Shown here one piece after another: positions 7,129 through 13,946 of a stretch of DNA of 35,329 nucleotides. This DNA comes from JAKEGN01 sp964465665. GTDB taxonomy: Bacteria > Pseudomonadota > Gammaproteobacteria > Steroidobacterales > Woeseiaceae. The notes below the pieces were generated by a model, which worked only from the letters and a program-made list of their open reading frames with translations, searched no databases and had not been told where the DNA came from. The stretch's first letter is position 1; each line of letters begins with the position of its first letter. The stretch spans positions 1-35,329 of the forward strand of contig CAYXKM010000160.1 of the NCBI GenBank assembly GCA_964465665.1. Reading direction: 5' to 3'. Position numbers and translations under genes: made by a program.

Positions 7129-8196
7129 GTGCGCAGCGTCATAGTCGACAAGGTTGCATCCGTCGCGCAGCACAGCAAGCTGGGTCACGAACTTCGCGTA
7201 TCGGACGAAATCCCGTGCGAGGAAGGCGTACTCATCGCCGTTCGGGTGCTGAACAACAAGAATCGATACAACCAGCTCGAGCTCACCAGCGGGCGCATGG
7301 CGACCGTCAACCAGGGCGATATAGTGGTTGGCGCCCTAGGTCACCGGAAAGCGCTGCTAGGATATTCGGGACACCTGCCGCAGTCGCTTGACGTCGGGTC
7401 GACCATCCAGATCCTGAACATCGGCGGTGTAATGGGCATCTGCGATTCGGCAAACCCGGACGTCGGCCCGCCCTTCGACTGCGAAGTCCTGGGCGGCGTA
7501 TTGCAATTCCCCTATCTCGGAGAACGCATCGGCATTCCCGCACGTGTCGGCTCGAAAATGCTGGATCCCGATGCAGAACTGGATGTGCGTGGCGTGCCTG
7601 TCGTTGCGCTCGCGGGCACCTGCATGGACTCAGGAAAGACAGCAGCCGCGTGTGCCATTGTCAGTCGCCTGCGACATCTGGGCCTGCATGTTGCAGCGTG
7701 CAAGGCAACTGGTGTTTCGTTGCGTCGCGACATACTTGCCATGCAGGACGCCGGAGCCGAGGAGACGATGATTTTTTCGGATCTCGGCATCGTTGCAACG
7801 ACCGCTGCGAACGGCCCCGCACTGACGCGCTCCTTGCTGTCCAGTCTCGCGGAATACCGTCCGGACGTCATTGTTCTGGAACTGGGAGACGGCTTGCTCG
7901 GTGCTTACGGAGTCGAGGCGATACTCTCGGACGAAAAGATACGCTCGGCTTTCACTGCCGTGATTCTCTGTGCCAACGACCCGGTCGCAGCCTGGGGCGG
8001 TGCAAAAATCCTGCGCGAACAGTTCGGCATCGAACCGGCGGTGGTCACCGGACCCGCCACGGACAATGCCGTGGGCGTAGACCAGATCAATGCGCGCATG
8101 AATTTGCCGGCCATCAATGCGATGACCCATGGCGCAGCGCTCGGTGACCTGATTGCCGGCTGCGTTCGGACAAAGGAATCGGTGCAATCGCCATGA
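7129..8196 (+). CDS. Unassigned P-loop protein inside the arginine operon (DUF1611-like C-terminus possible)
   Basis: This 355-residue protein has no certain family assignment. The N-terminal half (about 1-155) looks beta-rich, with NQGDIVVGALGHRKALLGY and STIQILNIGGVMGIC. The C-terminal half starts with a Walker A-like loop AGTCMDSGKT (162-171) and a conserved-looking LELGDGLLGAYG (250-261), resembling P-loop NTPases of the dethiobiotin-synthetase/DUF1611 kind. The start is GTG at 7129 with AAGGAA upstream, three bases after argG, and the gene overlaps argC by four bases, so it is tightly coupled to arginine genes. The operon lacks a glutamate N-acyltransferase and a deacylase. To my knowledge some DUF1611 proteins (DgcN) N-acetylate glutamate, so an acyl-transfer role is an attractive but untested guess. 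Confidence 0.75.
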   Translation: MRSVIVDKVASVAQHSKLGHELRVSDEIPCEEGVLIAVRVLNNKNRYNQLELTSGRMATVNQGDIVVGALGHRKALLGYSGHLPQSLDVGSTIQILNIGGVMGICDSANPDVGPPFDCEVLGGVLQFPYLGERIGIPARVGSKMLDPDAELDVRGVPVVALAGTCMDSGKTAAACAIVSRLRHLGLHVAACKATGVSLRRDILAMQDAGAEETMIFSDLGIVATTAANGPALTRSLLSSLAEYRPDVIVLELGDGLLGAYGVEAILSDEKIRSAFTAVILCANDPVAAWGGAKILREQFGIEPAVVTGPATDNAVGVDQINARMNLPAINAMTHGAALGDLIAGCVRTKESVQSP

Positions 8197-9251
8197 AACG
8201 AATCGATGCGGTTGTGCTCGGAGCCACCGGATATGTGGGCGGCGAATTCCTGAGGCTCATTAGTGCGCATCCGGTCTTCCGGCTTTCCGCAGCGGTATCC
8301 GGCAGCCGCAGCGGCGAACAAATTGCCAGAATATTCCCTCATCTTTCCGCCGCATATCCGCAGGAAGTGTTTGCGAACCCGTATTCCTGGCTCGACGAAG
8401 TTGACCGGGGCATCAACCTTGCGCTGTTCTCAGCGGCTCCACACGGTGCTTCGGCGGAAAGCATTGCGGCAGTGCTCGAGCTGGCCGAAAAGCGCGACCT
8501 GACAGTTCACGTTGTCGATACATCTGCCGATTTCCGATTCGCGCGCGTTGACGATTTCGAATCGATATACGGCGTGCCGCATCCCAAGCCGCGATTGCTC
8601 GAAGAATTTCTTTGCGCGGTCCCGGAGCACCAGGAGGCTCCTGTGGTGCGGCATGTTGCACATCCCGGCTGCTTTGCCACGGCGATTGCTTTGGCTGCGA
8701 TGCCCCTTGCAAAGGCAGGTGTCGCCGCTGACACCCTGTATGTAACCGGCACTACCGGCAGCACCGGCTCGGGCAAAAACCCGCAGGAAAGCACGCATCA
8801 TCCGGAAAGGCACGCCAACCTTTATGCCTACAAGCCCCTGCTTCACCGCCATATTCCGGAAGTGCAAACACTCATCGAACGCGCGACGTCGCGAAAGTTC
8901 AGGATCAACTTCGTGCCGCAATCCGGTCCATTCGCTCGCGGCATCTATGTCGTCGCGCAGGCCAGACTCGAATCAGCGAAAGGGGCCGATGAGATCAGAG
9001 AATTGTTCAGAAAACAGTACGCGAACAGCGAGTTCGTACGAATAATCGACGACATTCCGCGACTCAAGGATGTGGTTGCCAGCAACTACGCTCACATAGG
9101 CGTCTCGGTGCATGACAACAATGTCGTTGTCATGTGCGCCATCGACAATCTCGTCAAGGGTGCTGCCGGCGGCGCAGTTCAATGGATGAACCGTTTGTGG
9201 TCGTTGCCGGAGAACAGCGGCCTGCAAATGACATCGCCGGCATGGACCTGA
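8193..9251 (+). CDS. argC: N-acyl-gamma-glutamyl-phosphate reductase
   Basis: ArgC reduces N-acylglutamyl phosphate with NADPH to the semialdehyde. The protein is 352 residues and starts with ATG at 8193, overlapping the preceding stop by four bases. The Rossmann motif is VVLGATGYVGGE near residue 7. The catalytic Cys160 lies in HPGCFAT. A conserved TTGSTGSGKNP segment and HRHIPEV follow, the latter carrying the His expected in the active site. The partner enzymes in the operon leave open whether the natural acyl group is acetyl or succinyl. Confidence 0.95.
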   Translation: MKRIDAVVLGATGYVGGEFLRLISAHPVFRLSAAVSGSRSGEQIARIFPHLSAAYPQEVFANPYSWLDEVDRGINLALFSAAPHGASAESIAAVLELAEKRDLTVHVVDTSADFRFARVDDFESIYGVPHPKPRLLEEFLCAVPEHQEAPVVRHVAHPGCFATAIALAAMPLAKAGVAADTLYVTGTTGSTGSGKNPQESTHHPERHANLYAYKPLLHRHIPEVQTLIERATSRKFRINFVPQSGPFARGIYVVAQARLESAKGADEIRELFRKQYANSEFVRIIDDIPRLKDVVASNYAHIGVSVHDNNVVVMCAIDNLVKGAAGGAVQWMNRLWSLPENSGLQMTSPAWT

Positions 9252-9255
9252 AACA

Positions 9256-10446
9256 GTGAGCAGCGTGCCGGAAGAAAGTCGAATCCGCGATGCAGGGCAA
9301 CGCGAAAAAGCCGCAACCATACCGGTCTATGCGCAATTTCCATTCGTCGCGGATTACGCCACGGGTTGCGAGATCGTCAGCACTGACGGGCGTCGCATCC
9401 TCGATTTTTACGGCGGACATGCGGTCGCTGCCCTCGGTTACGGTCATCCGCGGCTTACACAGGCCATCCGGGAGCAAAGCGAGCGTCTCCTGTTTCAGAG
9501 CAACGCAGTCGCAGTCGGCGTGCGCGCCGACGCAGCCGAAGCCCTGTTGTCGATTGCACCAACCAACCTTGCTCGCGTCTTCTTCGTCAACAGCGGTGCC
9601 GAAGCGAATGAAAACGCCCTGCGTGTCGCCTGCATGGCGAGTGGCAGAAAAAAGGTTCTCGCGGTCACCCACGGATTCCACGGCCGGACCGCCGCGGCGG
9701 CAGCGATTACATGGAACTCGGCATCGCGCTGGTATGGATTTCCCCGCCTGCCATTCGACGTGGATTTTATTCCGCGAAACGATGTGGACGCTGCGAATAC
9801 CATGATCGATGCGGAAGTTGCCGCGGTGATTTTCGAGCCGGTGCAGGGCGTTGCCGGAGCTTTCGATCTGTCGGTGGAATTCGTCACTGCGCTGAGGCAA
9901 GCCACGCTTGCATGCGGTGCAGCACTCATAGTCGACGAAGTGCAAAGCGGCATGGGGCGTTCGGGGCATTTTTTCGCCGTGCAGGCGTATCAGGTTCAGC
10001 CGGACATGCTCACTGCCGCCAAAGCCCTCGGCGGCGGGATACCCTGTTCTGCATTGCTCGTCGAAGAGAAAATTTGTGCCTCGATCCGACCCGGTGACCT
10101 GGGAACAACGTTTGGCGGCGGCCCGCTCGCTTCGGCCGCGACTGTCGCGGTTATCGAAACCCTGCACAAGGAAAAACTCCTGGAGAACGTACGCCGGCGG
10201 GAGGCTGAGATACGCAAACTCTGTGCCGGCGGCCCGGTAAAGTCGATCCAGGGAATGGGTTTGATGCTCGGACTCGTTTGCGATCGGCCGGCGAGCGAAA
10301 TCCAGGCAAAGCTGCTCGACCACAATATCCTCACGGGCACGAGTTCGGACCCGCAGGTACTGCGCTTGCTGCCGCCACTGGTATTGCAGTCCGAGCATGT
10401 AAAAAGACTGGCGAGAAGCCTGGCCGCGATCGCGCCTCTTGCCTGA
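9256..10446 (+). CDS. argD: N-acylornithine aminotransferase (PLP-dependent, ArgD type)
   Basis: This class III aminotransferase converts N-acylglutamate semialdehyde to N-acylornithine using glutamate. It has 396 residues and a GTG start at 9256, four bases after argC. Visible family landmarks are the FVNSGAEANENALRVA cofactor-phosphate region, GFHGRT, the Asp in VDEVQSG that contacts the PLP ring nitrogen, and the Schiff-base lysine K256 in TAAKALGGG. The TTFGGGP segment completes the cofactor site. Position between argC and the carbamoyltransferase gene fixes the pathway step; acyl-group preference cannot be read from these motifs. Confidence 0.93.
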   Translation: MSSVPEESRIRDAGQREKAATIPVYAQFPFVADYATGCEIVSTDGRRILDFYGGHAVAALGYGHPRLTQAIREQSERLLFQSNAVAVGVRADAAEALLSIAPTNLARVFFVNSGAEANENALRVACMASGRKKVLAVTHGFHGRTAAAAAITWNSASRWYGFPRLPFDVDFIPRNDVDAANTMIDAEVAAVIFEPVQGVAGAFDLSVEFVTALRQATLACGAALIVDEVQSGMGRSGHFFAVQAYQVQPDMLTAAKALGGGIPCSALLVEEKICASIRPGDLGTTFGGGPLASAATVAVIETLHKEKLLENVRRREAEIRKLCAGGPVKSIQGMGLMLGLVCDRPASEIQAKLLDHNILTGTSSDPQVLRLLPPLVLQSEHVKRLARSLAAIAPLA

Positions 10447-10473
10447 TGTTTGTGCTGTAACAAGGAACCTGTA

Positions 10474-11481
10474 ATGAAGGTATTCAACGACCTTGCCGAC
10501 TTCCCCGTCGATGAGATCTCGGCACTGCTCACACTGGCCAACCGGCTTGACGAGTATCCCGAGCCGGAAGCACTCCGTGGCAAGGTGCTGTCACTGCTGT
10601 TCCTGTCACCGTCGCTACGAACCCTGGCTTCGTTCCAGGCTGCGATGGTGCGACTTGGCGGCGGTTCCTTTGTAATCTCGCCGGACATGTCCATACACGG
10701 CCTCGAAACGCGGCCCGGCATCGTGATGGATGGCGCTGCAGCGGAACACATACGCGAGGCAGTGCCGGTCATTGCGTCATACGGTGATGCCATGGGCATT
10801 CGCGCATTTGCGGAACGCAGGAGCATCGAGTACGACCTCGATGAAACCGAGTTCAAATCGATGACAGGCCTCATCGACAAACCCTGGATCAACATGGAAT
10901 CGGCAATGAATCATCCCTGCCAGAGCCTCGCCGACTGGAAAACCATGGACGACCTCGGCGTTCCGGCGAACGGCGGAAAGTTCGTGCTGAGCTGGGCCTA
11001 CCATCCGAAGGCATTGCCACTGGCGGTTCCCTGCGCGGCTTTGCACATGGCGGCTTATCGCGGCATGGACGTGACCGTGTTGCGGCCTGCCGGATTCGAA
11101 CTGCCGGAGCCGATCATGCAAAAAGCGCGCGCCGCCGCTGCGGCCTCGGGCGGCTCCATTCGCGAGACTGACGATCGCAGGCAAGCCATGGAAGGCGCAC
11201 AGGTCATTTATGCCAAGTCGTGGTCTTCGACCCGATACTACGGAGACCGCAATAGCGACCGCGATCTGCGCAATACGCTGGATCACTGGTGTGTGGACGA
11301 GCCGTGGTTCGACAATGCTGCGCCGGGATGTCGCTTCATGCATTGTCTGCCCGTGCGTCGGGGCGTCGTCGTCAGCGACCGGGTTCTGGACGGGCCGCGC
11401 AGCGTCGTCATTCACGAAGCTCGCAATCGCATGCTGGCGCAAATGGCCGTGTTGCATCAAATGCTCGGGAGAAAATCGTGA
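10474..11481 (+). CDS. argF': N-acyl-L-ornithine carbamoyltransferase (AOTCase/SOTCase family)
   Basis: This enzyme transfers a carbamoyl group to N-acetyl- or N-succinyl-ornithine instead of free ornithine, as in Xanthomonas and Bacteroides. It is 335 residues from the ATG at 10474, with AAGGAA upstream. Carbamoyl-phosphate motif SLRTL (47-51) replaces the usual SxRTR. HPCQSLAD (147-154) and MHCLPVRR (289-296) are present. The specificity position (Glu92 in Xanthomonas AOTCase, Pro90 in B. fragilis SOTCase) is Ala90. The lysine that is carboxylated in the Xanthomonas enzyme is replaced by Val299, while the Bacteroides enzyme has a hydrophobic residue there. Overall pattern (EHIREAVPVI, YDLDE) leans to the succinyl branch. 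Its TGA overlaps the argB GTG. Confidence 0.92.
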   Translation: MKVFNDLADFPVDEISALLTLANRLDEYPEPEALRGKVLSLLFLSPSLRTLASFQAAMVRLGGGSFVISPDMSIHGLETRPGIVMDGAAAEHIREAVPVIASYGDAMGIRAFAERRSIEYDLDETEFKSMTGLIDKPWINMESAMNHPCQSLADWKTMDDLGVPANGGKFVLSWAYHPKALPLAVPCAALHMAAYRGMDVTVLRPAGFELPEPIMQKARAAAAASGGSIRETDDRRQAMEGAQVIYAKSWSSTRYYGDRNSDRDLRNTLDHWCVDEPWFDNAAPGCRFMHCLPVRRGVVVSDRVLDGPRSVVIHEARNRMLAQMAVLHQMLGRKS

Positions 11482-12416
11482 GAACAGTCCAGGACCGGAC
11501 GGCGATAGTTTCTGCATTGCGGCATGCGGCGCCGTACATCCGACTGTTCAAACACAAGACCTTCGTTCTGAAAGCCGGCGGTGAGGTTTTCGCGACCATC
11601 GACAGCACCCGCCTGCTCATGGAACAGGTCGGCATTCTTCACCAGGTTGGAATCCGTGTGGTGCTGGTGCACGGTGGCGGGCCGCAATCGACAGCGCTGG
11701 CCGACGCACTGGGCCTCGATACCCGCTTCGTAGAGGGGCGGCGGGTGACCGATGGCCCCTCGCTGGATGTCGCAACAATGGTGCTGAATGGCCAGATCAA
11801 TACCCGCATCCTCGCCGTGTGCCGGGACCTGCAGATACCGGCAGTCGGCATCAGCGGCGTCGACGCCGGACTGATCCGGGCCCACCGCCGGCCACCGGTC
11901 GAGAAATCCGGCGGGTTGCCGGTCGATTACGGATTCGTCGGTGACATCGATGGCGTCGATGCCAGCGTCCTGCACAAGCAGCTCGACAACGGCCTGATGC
12001 CGGTGGTCAGCCCGCTCTCCTGTGATGCGAACGGCACCATCCTCAATATCAATGCCGACACGGTTGCCGCCTCCATCGCGGCGGCTCTGAAAGCAGAGAA
12101 ACTGATCCTCGCCACCGGCGCTCCCGGCATCCTGACTGACGTCAACGACCCCCGCTCACTGATCTCGTACATCGACAGGTCGGCGCTGAAAAAACTCCGT
12201 GACGCAGGCAAACTCTCGGCCGGCATGCTGCCGAAAGCCGCTGCCATAGATGCGGCGCTCGCCAACGGAGTGAGCCGCGTGCACGTCATTTCCTGCAAAC
12301 TGGCAGACAGTCTGTTGCTGGAAATATTCACGAACGAGGGCACCGGAACGCTGATCGTCAACGATATCGCCGCGCTGACGTCGGCGGAGCAGGCGTCTGC
12401 AGGAGTTGCCACGTGA
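11478..12416 (+). CDS. argB: N-acylglutamate kinase
   Basis: ArgB phosphorylates N-acylglutamate. From the GTG at 11478, which overlaps the argF' stop as GTGA, it is 312 residues, matching a stand-alone amino-acid kinase. Upstream in-frame codons read through argF' and are not family-like. Motifs are the ATP-site lysine K32 in VLKAGG, VLVHGGGPQ and the LNINADTVAA region. Xanthomonas carries a kinase fused to a GNAT acetyltransferase domain, but here there is no such C-terminal domain, so this protein cannot supply N-acetylglutamate. The KAGGE loop differs from the common KYGGN and resembles the Xanthomonas/LysZ side of the family. Confidence 0.92.
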   Translation: MRTVQDRTAIVSALRHAAPYIRLFKHKTFVLKAGGEVFATIDSTRLLMEQVGILHQVGIRVVLVHGGGPQSTALADALGLDTRFVEGRRVTDGPSLDVATMVLNGQINTRILAVCRDLQIPAVGISGVDAGLIRAHRRPPVEKSGGLPVDYGFVGDIDGVDASVLHKQLDNGLMPVVSPLSCDANGTILNINADTVAASIAAALKAEKLILATGAPGILTDVNDPRSLISYIDRSALKKLRDAGKLSAGMLPKAAAIDAALANGVSRVHVISCKLADSLLLEIFTNEGTGTLIVNDIAALTSAEQASAGVAT

Positions 12417-13597
12417 CTCGTCTCTGGGAAAAAGGCCTGCTGCTGGATGAAAGGATTCTGCGTTACACGGCAGGCGAAGACCATGTGCTCGATCATCGAC
12501 TGGTCAGTTACGACGTACTCGGCTCGATAGCCCATGCCGAGATGCTGGCTGCACAGGGCTTGCTCGGCAACGACGACTGCCGGCTGATTTGCGACGGATT
12601 GCAGCAGCTTCAAACGGAATACGCTGCCGGTAACTGGCACATCGAACTTCAGGACGAGGACGTGCATACGGCGATCGAGTCGCGACTCGGCGATCTCATC
12701 GGCGCGGCGGCCGGCAAGCTGCACCTCGGCCGCTCACGTAACGATCAGGTATTGACGGCGCTGCGACTTTATTTGCGGGACGCGTGCGACGAGATTGCAT
12801 TGCACGTCAAGGGACTGTGCAGCTCACTGCAGCAACTGGCGCGACGGCAGGGTGAGATTCCGTTGCCCGGCACTACTCACATGCAGCATGCGATGCCGTC
12901 GTCGGTTGGGCTTTGGAGCGAGGGATTTCACGAGGCGTTTGCGGATGCCGTCGAAGGGCTGCAGGCAGCACGGCGCCGCATCAACAAGAACCCGCTCGGC
13001 AGCGCCGCCGGTTACGGAACTCCCGGACTCGACCTGGATCGCGAATTCACGACCCGGAAACTCGAGTTTGCCGAGACACAGAATCCGGTGACTGCCGTCC
13101 AGTTGTCGCGAGGCAAAGCCGAAAGCGGTCTGCTGTTCGAGATCTCGCTCGTCATGCTGGACCTTTCCCGTCTCGCCAGCGATCTGTTGCTGTTTTATAC
13201 ACAGGAGTTCTCTTATGTCCGGCTGGCGGACGAAGTCACGACCGGATCGTCGATAATGCCGCAGAAGCGTAATCCTGACGTGCTCGAGCTGGTGCGTGGT
13301 GGTTCGGCGACGGCGATCGCCTGCCTCAATGAGTGCCTGATGCTTGCGTCAAAATTGCCATCTGGCTACCAGCGAGACCTGCAGCGTATGAAACCACCGA
13401 TATTCCGCGCCATCGATCTCGTCAATGACAGCCTCGATGTCATGGCTTACGTCGTCGACACGTTGAAATTCGAGCCGCAGAATATTGTGCTGGACGAAAG
13501 CCTGGGAGCTACCGAGGAAGCCTACCGGCTGGTAAAGAGCGAGCGCATTCCGTTTCGCGAGGCCTACCGCCGCATTGCCGCGAAGTACGTGAAATAG
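12413..13597 (+). CDS. argH: Argininosuccinate lyase (C-terminally short)
   Basis: ArgH splits argininosuccinate into arginine and fumarate, the last step of the pathway. The GTG start at 12413 overlaps the argB stop. Substrate and catalytic motifs are HLGRSRNDQV, PGTTHMQHAMP and the mobile signature loop GSSIMPQKRNPD, all intact. At 394 residues it is about 50-70 shorter than most ArgH proteins. It ends 10 residues after the PFREAY motif, which in E. coli is followed by roughly 50 more residues. I see no continuation of that domain in other frames downstream, so this looks like a natural short form, not a frameshift. It is the last arginine gene of the operon. Confidence 0.92.
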   Translation: MTRLWEKGLLLDERILRYTAGEDHVLDHRLVSYDVLGSIAHAEMLAAQGLLGNDDCRLICDGLQQLQTEYAAGNWHIELQDEDVHTAIESRLGDLIGAAAGKLHLGRSRNDQVLTALRLYLRDACDEIALHVKGLCSSLQQLARRQGEIPLPGTTHMQHAMPSSVGLWSEGFHEAFADAVEGLQAARRRINKNPLGSAAGYGTPGLDLDREFTTRKLEFAETQNPVTAVQLSRGKAESGLLFEISLVMLDLSRLASDLLLFYTQEFSYVRLADEVTTGSSIMPQKRNPDVLELVRGGSATAIACLNECLMLASKLPSGYQRDLQRMKPPIFRAIDLVNDSLDVMAYVVDTLKFEPQNIVLDESLGATEEAYRLVKSERIPFREAYRRIAAKYVK

Positions 13598-13679
13598 GCA
13601 GTCTTCGTGCAAGGCGGGACAGCATCCGCCTGCTTCTGGTATATCATCCGAAACGTTCACAAGACTACGGTCCGACCCC

Positions 13680-13910
13680 ATGAGCAATTCCCCCATTCGA
13701 CCATCCGCACTGCCGCTGGCCGTTTTGTCCGTCCTGACCCCCTTGCTCCTCCTCGGCGGTTGCGGCCAGAAAGGCCCGTTGTTTCTGCCGGGAAACCCCA
13801 GCGAGATCCGCACGGAAGTACCGGCGCAGAATGCGCCGGCTGTCGAACAGCAAATCGAAGACCAGACAGACGAAGATGATGACGAGGATTCCGAAGTCCA
13901 GCCGGAATAG
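13680..13910 (+). CDS. lptM: LptM (YifL-type) LPS-assembly lipoprotein
   Basis: This is a small outer-membrane lipoprotein of the LptM family, which helps mature the LptDE lipopolysaccharide translocon. The 76-residue precursor has a hydrophobic signal ending in a lipobox, LGGC, with the lipidated Cys28 followed by the family hallmark GQKGPLFLP. The tail after residue 50 is very acidic (EDQTDEDDDEDSE) and probably disordered. It lies between argH and polA, 82 bases after argH and 36 before polA. Confidence 0.9.
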   Translation: MSNSPIRPSALPLAVLSVLTPLLLLGGCGQKGPLFLPGNPSEIRTEVPAQNAPAVEQQIEDQTDEDDDEDSEVQPE

Positions 13911-13946
13911 CCGTCGCCTGTTCGTGCCAAACAAACCCGCGCCAAC

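Noticed and set aside
9154..10398. Long minus-strand open frame (414 codons) opposite argD
   Set aside because: It is complementary to a gene with clear aminotransferase motifs, has no family-like motif itself and arises from GC-rich third positions.
11289..11477. Upstream in-frame extension of argB to position 11289
   Set aside because: It lies wholly within argF', is Arg-rich and unlike kinase N-termini; the GTG at 11478 overlapping the argF' stop is the natural start.
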